The notes under the pieces are model-generated. The model worked only from the letters and a program-made list of their open reading frames with translations, was not told where the DNA came from and did no database searches. Shown piece after piece: positions 9,130 to 17,461 of a DNA stretch of 64,000 nt. Position numbers and translations under genes: made by a program. The DNA lies in the NCBI RefSeq assembly GCF_009901525.1, contig NZ_CP019288.1, positions 2,633,501-2,697,500 of the forward strand. The letters run 5' to 3'. Each line of letters begins with the position of its first letter. Position 1 is the first letter of the stretch. The stretch is from Kordia antarctica. GTDB taxonomy: Bacteria > Bacteroidota > Bacteroidia > Flavobacteriales > Flavobacteriaceae.

Positions 9130-9762
9130 TTATTTACATTTTGTATCATAACGTCGTTGATTTCCCGTATAGCCCAATTCCAGTGCCTTTTTCCAGTTTT
9201 TACAAGCGTTTTTCAAATCACGTTTCATATCGTATACATTTCCTTTATTGGAATATGCTTTTCCGTATAACGGATCAAATTCTGTAGCTTTTTCAAAATA
9301 GCTTAACGCTAGATCAATCTTTCCTTTTTTCGCATAACAAACACCAATACTGTTGTATACTTTTGGTTGATTTTCATCAATTGCAGTCGAATTCAGATAA
9401 TCTGCTAACGCTTCATCTATAAAACCCATTGCATCATGTGCGCCGCCGCGAAAAAAGAACGCTTCCGCATGTTTCGGATTCAATTCAATAACTTTGTCAT
9501 AATCAGCAATAGCAACTTTGTAATTCTTATAATCTTCGCCTGCATTTCGCTTATTAATTAATGCTGTATGAAATCCTGCTTTGTAAAAATAGGCTTCTGT
9601 CAATGTACTATCTAACGCAATTGCTTGTTCACACAGCTTGATGCCTTCTAAGAACTTTAGCTGTTCTTTTTTAACTAAAGCACTGTCTAATAATGTCTTT
9701 GTTGTTTGCGCATTCGCGAAAGAAAACGCTGCAAGTAAAAAGAATATGTATATTTTTTTCAT
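9130..9762 (-). CDS. Secreted TPR-repeat protein
   Basis: 210 residues with a signal peptide (MKKIYIFFLLAAFSFANAQ). Four to five tetratricopeptide repeats follow, including LTEAYFYKAGFHTAL, AEAFFFRGGAHDAMG, PKVYNSIGVCYAKKGK and GKAYSNKGNVYDMKRD. TPRs are protein-protein interaction scaffolds; no enzymatic domain is present. It is probably periplasmic. It stands alone, with an AT-rich gap on either side. Confidence 0.8.
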   Translation of the reverse strand: MKKIYIFFLLAAFSFANAQTTKTLLDSALVKKEQLKFLEGIKLCEQAIALDSTLTEAYFYKAGFHTALINKRNAGEDYKNYKVAIADYDKVIELNPKHAEAFFFRGGAHDAMGFIDEALADYLNSTAIDENQPKVYNSIGVCYAKKGKIDLALSYFEKATEFDPLYGKAYSNKGNVYDMKRDLKNACKNWKKALELGYTGNQRRYDTKCK

Positions 9763-9906
9763 CTTTGATAATTGAGAAATACAAGTTGCCTTTTATTTTG
9801 ACTTGAAACAATACGAAGAATTGCGTATTTATTTTTTTTGAGTCAAACCATTTCAATAAAAAGATGTACATTGATCTGAAATCAAGAAATAAAAAAAACA
9901 TCAATA

Positions 9907-10263
9907 TTGGAGATATTTTTTATTATAATTCTAGGCTTTACAGCCGTTGCATTATTTGATGCTATTGGCGCTGTGCTATCCAGAATTTTGAATTTTAATT
10001 ATGCAATGCTCATGATTGGTTCTATTATTATATATGCGACAGTAGCTGTTTTTACTGCAAAATATGGCGGAATCATTATTGGAATTATTGCTGGTTTTTT
10101 AATGGGCGTTTTTGATGTAACTGTTGGATTAAAAATCTCAGAAAAATTGAAAGCAAATATCCCCGACAAAAGCCTTACCTTTAGTATTGATATTAAAACT
10201 GTATTAGCCGTAAGTGTTTTTGCTGCTATTGTTGGCGGAATCGCTATTGTACTTATCCTTTAA
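9907..10263 (+). CDS. Small integral membrane protein, unknown function (TTG start)
   Basis: 118 residues with about four hydrophobic segments. The start used here is TTG at 9907, because no ATG lies upstream in frame and the first membrane helix (EIFFIIILGFTAVALFDAIGAV) begins immediately. The next Met, within AMLMIG, would remove that helix. Ten bases separate it from the following lipoprotein gene, so they are probably co-transcribed. No family recognised. Confidence 0.6.
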   Translation: MEIFFIIILGFTAVALFDAIGAVLSRILNFNYAMLMIGSIIIYATVAVFTAKYGGIIIGIIAGFLMGVFDVTVGLKISEKLKANIPDKSLTFSIDIKTVLAVSVFAAIVGGIAIVLIL

Positions 10264-10273
10264 AATAAATATT

Positions 10274-10825
10274 ATGAAATCTAATAGTACCTATATCATC
10301 GCTTTTTTGAGTTTACTTTTATTTGTGAATTGTACTGAAAAAGAAAAGAAGAAAACACTTGATACAACCAACACAGAAATTGAAACGGAAACGGAATCAA
10401 TGTTGCAAGATTCCATTGCTGACATTTCTTTGGAAGAACTAGAAGCTGATAAAAAATCAATTCCGCATCATTATATATGTTATACAAATGATGACAAATC
10501 TTCGATGCAACTTTCCATTGCTTTTAACGCAACTTCAAACGCATTATTTGTAAAATATGAAGGTCAAGAAGATTCCATTCCACTTGAAAATGTAAAAGAA
10601 GATTTTCAAAGTGATGGCGCATATCCAACAATTACACAGTTTTACGACGAAATGCTAAACGGAAAGAAAAACGGAACGTACGAATTAACACATTCTGGAA
10701 ATTGGGATTATGTAAAATACAGATCTTTAGAAGGCGATAAAGTAGTCAAATTTACGATAAATCATGACGCAACTATTGTTGATGGAGAATATAGAAAAAC
10801 GCCTTGTTTTGGGGATTCTGAGTAG
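10274..10825 (+). CDS. Putative lipoprotein of unknown function
   Basis: 183 residues from the ATG at 10274. An in-frame upstream Met inside the preceding gene is rejected because the lipoprotein signal MKSNSTYIIAFLSLLLFVNC starts here. A Lys/Glu-rich linker (about 22-60) follows the lipobox Cys. The mature domain (about 65-183) ends in HDATIVDGEYRKTPCFG. No named family recognised. It probably forms a two-gene unit with the membrane protein before it. Confidence 0.7.
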   Translation: MKSNSTYIIAFLSLLLFVNCTEKEKKKTLDTTNTEIETETESMLQDSIADISLEELEADKKSIPHHYICYTNDDKSSMQLSIAFNATSNALFVKYEGQEDSIPLENVKEDFQSDGAYPTITQFYDEMLNGKKNGTYELTHSGNWDYVKYRSLEGDKVVKFTINHDATIVDGEYRKTPCFGDSE

Positions 10826-11100
10826 TTTGTAATATAAATTCTTTGAAAAAACTTTTCTAGTATTTTTAAGAGTATTTCATAATTGGTTATAAGTTGTATG
10901 TTTAGCGACTTATGCAGTTCCAACAAAATCTTTATTTTCAATCTAATTATTTACTGTAGATTAAGTTTTATTATTAATCACAAATACAATTAATAATTCA
11001 GTCAAGCATATGAAAAATATATCAATATATTCATCTGAATGCAAGCCAAATATTTCGTGTTTAGAAAAAGACAAACTTTTAGCTATAGTTCTAATTAATC

Positions 11101-11430
11101 TTATTTCCTATATACATTATTAGCAAAAATTATTCTTTCGCTGACTGTATTTCCTGATCTAATTATTCTTACCATCTTTCTTCTATTATTCAAGGATTTA
11201 GAATGTGTTCTAACTTTCCCCACAACAACTCCCATTTTATCAATATCAGACATCTCACTCAAACCTTTCAGAGTCATTTTAACTCTTAAAGGGTTTATAT
11301 AGTCAAGATCGGCGGATTTAGGCATAGTAACTTGCATACAAGCATCTGAAATTTTCCCAGTTGAATTACTAGTTCTTCGTTCAATTACTTTGTTCGCTTG
11401 TTCCCTGAAGCTTATCGTTTTGTGTTTCAT
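11101..11430 (-). CDS. Small basic protein of unknown function
   Basis: 109 residues, rich in Lys and Arg (MKHKTISFREQANKVIERR..., KSLNNRRKMVRIIRSGN). It has no signal peptide or membrane segment. The first 50 bases overlap the 3' end of the membrane/GAF-like gene on the same strand in another frame, an arrangement suggesting translational coupling. I do not recognise a family. The 275 bp on its 3' side hold no gene that I can see. Confidence 0.55.
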   Translation of the reverse strand: MKHKTISFREQANKVIERRTSNSTGKISDACMQVTMPKSADLDYINPLRVKMTLKGLSEMSDIDKMGVVVGKVRTHSKSLNNRRKMVRIIRSGNTVSERIIFANNVYRK

Positions 11431-12385
11431 AAAATAATTTTTCTAAATGAGTAAATATAATAAATAAATGGTAAAGTTGGTCAGCGTACCCTTTTAACTG
11501 TTCAATTGCAATTTTATTATCAAGATTTCCTTCAAAATTATCTACAACTAAAAACCCGATTGTCCTGTAATAATCAACTCTTTCTCCATCTTCTTCTTCA
11601 ATACCAATATATTTTCTAATTGGTACACATAGCATAGATTTGTAATAATCGTGCCAATCTTGAATTCTGTCATAAAAAGATTTATGAGTTATACAATCAT
11701 CGCAAACGAAATGATTAACATTATTTCCTTCGTCTAAAATTTGTGTTAGTGGGAAAAATTGATTTGCATAATAAAAATTGTCAAAATCTTTATCAATTAA
11801 ATCTCTTTTTGGATATGAGATAGGATCTCTAAACAAAGTGTTAACTAAATAATTATCATCATTTTGCTCGTCTTCTTCTACTAACAAGACGTATACAGAA
11901 CATGCATTCTTAGTGAGTACATCAAAATTTTCTTTAACATTTGTTGTTAAGAATTGTAAGAACTGAAAAAACTTCGCATTAATTTCTAAATATCTTTCAA
12001 ATTCAGTTTTGACAATTGCTTCATAACAATCATTTAATAATTGTCTAAGAGAATGACTAATATTGTGATTTGTAGTTGAGTGTATATTTAGAGATTGTTT
12101 ATAATAATCAATTATTTTTTTTAATTCTTTCTCTCTATCAACAAATTCTTGCTTGTCAGCAATTATTTTTTCGTGTCTTGAAGTTAGACTAATAGAATAT
12201 ATAACTAAACCAAAATTTAATAGCATTGCAAAAAGGAAAAATTTTGCAATGATATCATCATCAGCTGGAATTTCGTCAAGACGATTGTAATAATTATAAA
12301 AGAAATATAATGCGTTTAAAAAAACAAATGCAAAACTTCCAATTGATGCGTAAGTAGCTATTTTTCTCATAATGTTCACCATCAT
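11381..12385 (-). CDS. Two-TM membrane protein with C-terminal GAF-like domain
   Basis: 334 residues from the most upstream ATG; the Met at 12370 (MRKIATYAS) is also plausible, and a TTG further up is unlikely. Two transmembrane helices (roughly residues 12-30 and 45-66) are followed by a coiled coil (about 75-105), then a helical linker and a mixed domain (about 155-315). The segment DYYKSMLCVPIRKYIG followed by YRTIGFLVVDN resembles the core of a GAF sensory domain. CDDC near the middle could bind metal. It has no kinase, cyclase or HTH domain. With its overlapping small partner it looks like an accessory two-gene module of unknown role. Confidence 0.6.
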   Translation of the reverse strand: MMVNIMRKIATYASIGSFAFVFLNALYFFYNYYNRLDEIPADDDIIAKFFLFAMLLNFGLVIYSISLTSRHEKIIADKQEFVDREKELKKIIDYYKQSLNIHSTTNHNISHSLRQLLNDCYEAIVKTEFERYLEINAKFFQFLQFLTTNVKENFDVLTKNACSVYVLLVEEDEQNDDNYLVNTLFRDPISYPKRDLIDKDFDNFYYANQFFPLTQILDEGNNVNHFVCDDCITHKSFYDRIQDWHDYYKSMLCVPIRKYIGIEEEDGERVDYYRTIGFLVVDNFEGNLDNKIAIEQLKGYADQLYHLFIIFTHLEKLFYETQNDKLQGTSEQSN

Positions 12386-12528
12386 AGATATAACAAGAAC
12401 TCTTGCTATTTCTCTTACAACCAAACCTTTTGTAGTATTCCTAAAAGTTTAGTCATAGCTAAATCTACAAGAATCTCAACCAATATCAAAATAATTATGA
12501 AAAATCTTAATAAAAAATAGCGATTACA

Positions 12529-13350
12529 TTACAAAATATCCTTCCCACATTCCCCTTTTTCCCTTTCGGGAAGAATCTCCATATTATCCCACAAACCTGT
12601 TTGAAGCGTTTTTGCATATGAAGCTGGAAAACCGTTTGCAAGCATGATTTCTATCGCTTTTTCATGATTGTATGCTAATCTATAATGTTTCACGCTAAAA
12701 CCATCTGAATCATCTAAAATTGCATACCAAACAGTTTGTAAACCGTCATTTGCTGGCATTCCGATAACGCCAGGATTTATCCAAAGCTGGTTATTTTTTT
12801 CATCTAAAAAAGGCAATCCGCAATGTCCTGCAATAATTACATCACTTTCTGAATTGTCAAAAGAAGTCTGTTTCAAAGACCAATTGGTTGATTTAAAAAC
12901 GAATTCAGAAATATACTCATAACTTCCATGCACTACACAAACATATTTGTTTGCATATTGAAACTTAATATAATCTGGCAAGGTTTGTATAAACGCAATT
13001 GATGATTTGGATAATTTGGATTGCGCCAACGGATACCATTCTTTAGAAAAATTATCACAGCGTGAACCTTGCGTAAAATCGCAACCGCAATCAACAGAAC
13101 CGCTTGCGAGTTGTTCTTCTACATTTCCAACAATCGATTTGGCTTTCCACGTTTTAAAAAGTTGCACCGTTTCTTCTGGCTGACCACAATATCCAACAAT
13201 ATCGCCAGTACAAATACAGTTTTCTGGTGAAATATGTTCACGTTTCGCGACAGCAATTAATGCTTCTAACGCCTGTAAATTGCTATACACGCCGCCAAAA
13301 AGCAGCACTTTCCCAGAAAGCTGTTTAATGTTATTTATTTTTTTATCCAT
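12529..13350 (-). CDS. Metallophosphoesterase (YfcE-like)
   Basis: 273 residues from the ATG at 13350. A longer reading frame reaches further into the upstream gene, but the conserved start of the fold (KVLLFGGVYSNLQAL) is reached about 12 residues after this Met. Calcineurin-like motifs are GGVYSNLQAL (GDxHSN variant), CTGDIVGYCG (GDxVGYG), IVGNVEE (GNHE variant), VVHGSY and AGHCGLPF (GHTH variant). The first metal-binding Asp, usually GDxH, reads GGVY, so metal site 1 is altered. Family members cleave phosphodiesters or phosphomonoesters. It overlaps the symporter gene by 16 bp. Confidence 0.85.
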   Translation of the reverse strand: MDKKINNIKQLSGKVLLFGGVYSNLQALEALIAVAKREHISPENCICTGDIVGYCGQPEETVQLFKTWKAKSIVGNVEEQLASGSVDCGCDFTQGSRCDNFSKEWYPLAQSKLSKSSIAFIQTLPDYIKFQYANKYVCVVHGSYEYISEFVFKSTNWSLKQTSFDNSESDVIIAGHCGLPFLDEKNNQLWINPGVIGMPANDGLQTVWYAILDDSDGFSVKHYRLAYNHEKAIEIMLANGFPASYAKTLQTGLWDNMEILPEREKGECGKDIL

Positions 13351-14675
13351 ATTGGTAGCATGTAAAGTACACAACAACTTAAAATTCCCCAAATATTTAC
13401 CCAAAGTAAACTTGCATATTTTCCTGTGGTAAAGATAAATACTTCAGGAAATACATCAAATACTAACAAAAATCCGAAGAACAATCCGCAACCGACAGAC
13501 AAAAAGTAACTTACTTTGGTCGCTTTCTGTTTCCAGAATAAAAACACAGGTGTTAATCCGATGACCATTGTTCCGCTAATGGTTGTTGCCGATAATATTT
13601 CTGCATTCAAAAACACAGGAATGGTTCCTAAAACTGCGACTAAAATCATGACGATTCTTCCGAAACGAATGTTTTCTCCAAGTTTCAAATCGATTGCAAA
13701 AAGTTTCGCCGAAGATGAAAAAGTAGAATCTAAAGTGGAAGCTGCCGAAGTTATCATAATGAAATTAATCACTAATAATAAGATAACTCCAAACGATTTA
13801 CTCACCATAACTGCCGCGTCATTTCCTTGCAAACCTTGTTGTTGCGCAAAGATTCCGACAATGCTAAATAATACAATGCAAATTGCGCCCAAAACCGAAG
13901 CCCATAAAAAGCTTTTTAAAGTCGATTTTGGAGAACTTATAAACCCGCGATCTGTCAACACAGGATCGTGAAACGGGTAACTAAACGATTGCAAAACTGC
14001 CGCCAAAAGTAAATTCCCGCCAAGGGCAAAAGTCCAATCGCCCGACGAAGTAACTTCTTTTACGGAGAAATCTTCCACCGAAAATATATTCCACAAAATC
14101 ACACATAATAAAATGCTGAATAATACCATTTGAATGACATCCGTAAAAATGCTACTACTCAATCCGCCTTTGAGCGCATACGCCAACGTTAATCCTGTAA
14201 AAACGATGATTGACATATAATACGAAGTGCTTCCAGCAACGCCAAAATACGAACCAATAACCATTGTATTTGACCAAACTTCGTTGAACAATCTGATGCC
14301 AATTAAGACAGAAAATAACAGAATCGCTGCATGACCAAATTTGGTTTTTAAGAAGTGATGAATACTCGTAAATCCACCTTTAGTTCGCAATTGATAAATC
14401 ACAATTCCGGCAACGGCAAACGACACATAATACGCCGCATACGCAACGCCACCAACCAAACCAAAACTTGCGCCTAAATTTGCTGCGTTGGTAATACTTT
14501 TGGCGAAAATCCATGAAACAATCAAGCTTCCCGTTAACATCCAAGCGGAAGGTTGACGCTTGTTTTGCGTCGCTTTGAAAAACTGATTTGCAGTTTTAGC
14601 CAATGGTGAAAACCAAAAAAATAGTAAACTCGTTACTATAATTAATGTCCATTGCCAAATTGCGACGCTTTCCAT
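13335..14675 (-). CDS. Sodium:solute symporter (SSS family)
   Basis: 446 residues with about 12-13 membrane segments and the inverted-repeat core typical of SSS (PutP/SGLT-like) transporters. Recognisable parts are the early helix with GSLIVSWIFAKSITNAANLG, GGLSSSIFTDVIQM in the middle, and ITSAASTLDSTFSSSAKLFAIDL, whose Ser/Thr cluster forms the Na2 site in the family. The substrate cannot be predicted. It lies in an operon between a methyltransferase (1-bp gap) and a phosphoesterase (16-bp overlap). Confidence 0.88.
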   Translation of the reverse strand: MESVAIWQWTLIIVTSLLFFWFSPLAKTANQFFKATQNKRQPSAWMLTGSLIVSWIFAKSITNAANLGASFGLVGGVAYAAYYVSFAVAGIVIYQLRTKGGFTSIHHFLKTKFGHAAILLFSVLIGIRLFNEVWSNTMVIGSYFGVAGSTSYYMSIIVFTGLTLAYALKGGLSSSIFTDVIQMVLFSILLCVILWNIFSVEDFSVKEVTSSGDWTFALGGNLLLAAVLQSFSYPFHDPVLTDRGFISSPKSTLKSFLWASVLGAICIVLFSIVGIFAQQQGLQGNDAAVMVSKSFGVILLLVINFIMITSAASTLDSTFSSSAKLFAIDLKLGENIRFGRIVMILVAVLGTIPVFLNAEILSATTISGTMVIGLTPVFLFWKQKATKVSYFLSVGCGLFFGFLLVFDVFPEVFIFTTGKYASLLWVNIWGILSCCVLYMLPIWIKK

Positions 14676-14676
14676 A

Positions 14677-15621
14677 TTAATGCTTGAAAATTAAGGTTCC
14701 ACGTTGATATTTACACAAATCTTCCACGTTTTGAAGTTTTTTATATTTCTTGATGATATCTGAATGTATTTCACTTACAGACAACGGATTATGTATTCTA
14801 TAATTCTCTCCTTTAAAGTCGATTACGGTTAAATTATTCGTTTCACACAATTCTAAATAATACACATATGATAATCTATTTGTATACGCAATATCGTTTC
14901 CTGCCCAATACTTCCAAGTTTCGTCTGAGTATTTTAAAAAGTTGAATTCCGAAATGTTTTTATCTTGAAAAAACCCAGGATTTGCAAAATGATCTATAAA
15001 ATTAATCGTGTGAACCGCAACGCCATTTTCTGGTAGCCAACTTTTCATTTTCGCAAATAATTGCACTAAAAATACTGGCGAAATATGTTCAAAAACAACT
15101 TGCGAACAGATATAATCAAACGAAGTACTTTCTTTCTCAATATCACTTAATGTATAGTTCGGAATGTAGACAATGTTGCAAAAATCAAAAACTTCTTCAA
15201 GTGTTTGAAACGATTGTAATTGCTGTACTTTCTCTTTAATTTCAGTCAAGCTGAATGTACTTTGCAATGCGATTCGCTCTAGAAAATCACCAGAATCAAT
15301 GTGCTGAATTTGCTTCCGAAACGTTTTGATAGAAACATCTTTGGAAATATCAACCGTAACAACTTTATCAAACCCTAACAAGTGTAAAATCACAGACGAA
15401 ATTAGCGAATATCCTGTTCCGATTTCTAAGGCTTTTTTTGGGTTTCGGGATTCAGTTTCAATTTCAATTTCCTCAAACTTCCGCAAACATTCATACGCTT
15501 GATAGAGACACACATTTTTGTGATAGTCTTTTTTCAGCGTAGCCGGAATGTGATTGAGGGTATCGCCAATCTTCGTAAAATGCAGTAGCTTTTGTAGGCT
15601 TGCTTTTAGTTTCCAGTTCAT
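14677..15621 (-). CDS. Class I SAM-dependent methyltransferase
   Basis: 314 residues. The SAM-binding motif I is ALEIGTGYSLISSVIL, near residue 66, followed by the acidic strand-2 end KVVTVDIS. A later FDYICSQVVFEHIS segment marks the strand-4 region. The long insertion between them is unusual for small methyltransferases. It is the first gene of a tight three-gene operon with a sodium symporter and a phosphoesterase. The substrate is unknown. Confidence 0.8.
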   Translation of the reverse strand: MNWKLKASLQKLLHFTKIGDTLNHIPATLKKDYHKNVCLYQAYECLRKFEEIEIETESRNPKKALEIGTGYSLISSVILHLLGFDKVVTVDISKDVSIKTFRKQIQHIDSGDFLERIALQSTFSLTEIKEKVQQLQSFQTLEEVFDFCNIVYIPNYTLSDIEKESTSFDYICSQVVFEHISPVFLVQLFAKMKSWLPENGVAVHTINFIDHFANPGFFQDKNISEFNFLKYSDETWKYWAGNDIAYTNRLSYVYYLELCETNNLTVIDFKGENYRIHNPLSVSEIHSDIIKKYKKLQNVEDLCKYQRGTLIFKH

Positions 15622-15623
15622 TG

Positions 15624-15866
15624 GTTGTTGTTTGTTCTTTTGTTGATTCGTTAATTTGTTTCACTCCTAACTAATGACTTTTAACTGATAACTTTTAACT
15701 TAAGTCAATTCGGTTGTTCGTCTTTTTGTTGATTTGTTGATTTTCACTCCTAACTAATGACTTTTCACTTTTAACTTTTCACTTTTAACTTAAGTCAATT
15801 CGGTTGTTCTTCTTTTTGTTGATTTGTTTCACTCCTAACAAATGACTTTTAACTTAAATCAATTCG
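15624..15866. repeat. Three degenerate tandem copies of an intergenic unit
   Basis: Three units of unequal length each run GTTGTTC..TTTTGTTGATTTGTT, then CACTCCTAAC.AATGACTTTT, then AACTTAAGTCAATTCG. They end near 15712, 15802 and 15866. Within units 1 and 2 the CTTTTAACT / CTTTTCACT motif is expanded. Copies differ mainly by the number of these short internal repeats, as expected for slippage. No gene is encoded. Confidence 0.85.
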
Positions 15867-15923
15867 TTGTTCAAAAGAAACACTTTTTAATTTAAAATTC
15901 AACATTCATAATTTAAAATTCTG

Positions 15924-16013
15924 AAACGTCATTGCGAAAATTTTGAAAAAATTTGCGGCAATCTGCTTATCAAGAAACAGATTACTTCGTCATACTTCCT
16001 CGTAATGACGTTT
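15924..16013. repeat. REP-like palindrome downstream of the SusD gene
   Basis: The element has a 10-bp perfect terminal inverted repeat, AAACGTCATT (15924-15933) and AATGACGTTT (16004-16013), with inner AATCTG/CAGATT arms. It lies six bases beyond the SusD stop codon in the direction of transcription. It could terminate or stabilise the SusC-SusD transcript as well as being a dispersed repeat. Confidence 0.7.
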
Positions 16014-16018
16014 TGTAG

Positions 16019-17449
16019 TTATTCATTCCACCAAACACGAACATTAATACTATTTCCGTTAGTTGCTTGCGCAGCTTGGTTGTAATTTATAGTATTTAAA
16101 GTCGCTTCTTCCGCAGGATATGGCATTCGCACAGGAATCAATTCATTGTTGAGACTTGCCGAAACTGCCGGTAAATTTGGAAATCCTGTTCGTCTGTATT
16201 CTATCCAACCTTCATAACCGTTTATCGTGTTTGCAATCCACTTTTGTGTAATGATTTGCTCTAGCGCGTTTGCAGTATCAAAAGCTGCAGTTGTCGTTAA
16301 ATAATTTACTGGCAATTCGGTTTGCCAATATTCAAATGCTTGCGTTACGCCGTTTTCATAGAATGTTTGCGCATCTTCTGTGATGAAACCTTTCGTTGCC
16401 GCTTCCGCCAAAAGTAAGTTTGTTTCCCAAGAAGTCATATAGTTTGCATCTAAATTGGCTGTGTTTTCCCGAAAGAACATTCCCGCCAAGGAATAATTAG
16501 CCAAAGAAATTGTAGTTTGAGACGCATCAATTCCGTTAATTAAACCATTATATTCGTTTCCTGTTGTGTTTCCAAACGGACGAAATAATACGTTGATTCT
16601 CGGATCATTTAAGTCTGTCAATACATTTTCAATCGTTTCCGACATGACGAAATTGTTGAAATCTCCAGCTCGCAAACGTGCCATTCTGAAATTATTTGGT
16701 TCGCCATCTGTAAAGTTAAAAACTGCATTTTGTGCGTTTGTAGTAATGTAATTTCCATCTGCAACAATTGCTTGCAAGCTGCTCGACACATTTTCTTTGT
16801 CTGAAATTCTAATGAGTGCTTTGATGCGAAGTGAATTTGCAAAACGAATCCAATTTGTTAAATCGCCATTATATAAAATATCGCCTTCTAACGAAATGCT
16901 TCCCGAATAGTTTTGAATTGCCAAAATTCCTTGCTCTAAATTGTCTAAAATTCCGTCTTGCGCGAGATAGATCTCTTCTTGTAAATCATATTTCGGATTT
17001 ACAATTCCGTTCGTTCCTTGAAATGCTTCGCTGTATGGAACATCGCCAAATAAATCCGTCAACGCCATTGTCATATACGCTTTAAAAATTAACGCTGGAC
17101 CTTCATAAACCGCAAATGTTTCTGCTGAACGGGATTTGTTTAAAATGATTTCGTTGTCTCTTAAATTCGTGTAAAAAATTCCCCAAGGATTTCCTCCTAA
17201 TTGTGGAGAATTCAACGCGTGACGATCAAATAAATTGAAATCTAACGCTGTTAAATGTTGCGCTAATAAGTTTCCTGCTACAAAACCTTCATACGACATT
17301 TCTTCTCCGTAATTATAAATTACTTGGCGTAATAATAAACTTGGTTGCACATCAACTGGTGCATTTGGATTTGTGTTAATTTCTTCAAAATCTTGCGTAC
17401 AACTAAAAATTGTGAATGCAACTATTGTTAGGATTATATATTTTTTCAT
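16019..17449 (-). CDS. SusD/RagB-type nutrient-binding outer-membrane lipoprotein
   Basis: 476 residues with a lipoprotein signal (MKKYIILTIVAFTIFSC). It contains the typical SusD-like opening EINTNPNAPVDVQPSLLLRQ, an alpha-helical TPR-like scaffold, and the C-terminal GYEGWIEYRRTGFPNLP and LIPVRMPYPAEE blocks that characterise SusD-like_2 proteins. It sits on the cell surface as the lid of the SusC transporter encoded 12 bp upstream. Substrates are usually oligosaccharides or peptides; no glycoside hydrolase or peptidase gene lies next to it, so the substrate cannot be inferred. Confidence 0.92.
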   Translation of the reverse strand: MKKYIILTIVAFTIFSCTQDFEEINTNPNAPVDVQPSLLLRQVIYNYGEEMSYEGFVAGNLLAQHLTALDFNLFDRHALNSPQLGGNPWGIFYTNLRDNEIILNKSRSAETFAVYEGPALIFKAYMTMALTDLFGDVPYSEAFQGTNGIVNPKYDLQEEIYLAQDGILDNLEQGILAIQNYSGSISLEGDILYNGDLTNWIRFANSLRIKALIRISDKENVSSSLQAIVADGNYITTNAQNAVFNFTDGEPNNFRMARLRAGDFNNFVMSETIENVLTDLNDPRINVLFRPFGNTTGNEYNGLINGIDASQTTISLANYSLAGMFFRENTANLDANYMTSWETNLLLAEAATKGFITEDAQTFYENGVTQAFEYWQTELPVNYLTTTAAFDTANALEQIITQKWIANTINGYEGWIEYRRTGFPNLPAVSASLNNELIPVRMPYPAEEATLNTINYNQAAQATNGNSINVRVWWNE

Positions 17450-17461
17450 TGTGTTTGATGA

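Noticed and set aside
13516..13971. 151-codon plus-strand frame inside the sodium symporter
   Set aside because: It is antisense to a clear SSS transporter and has no domain.
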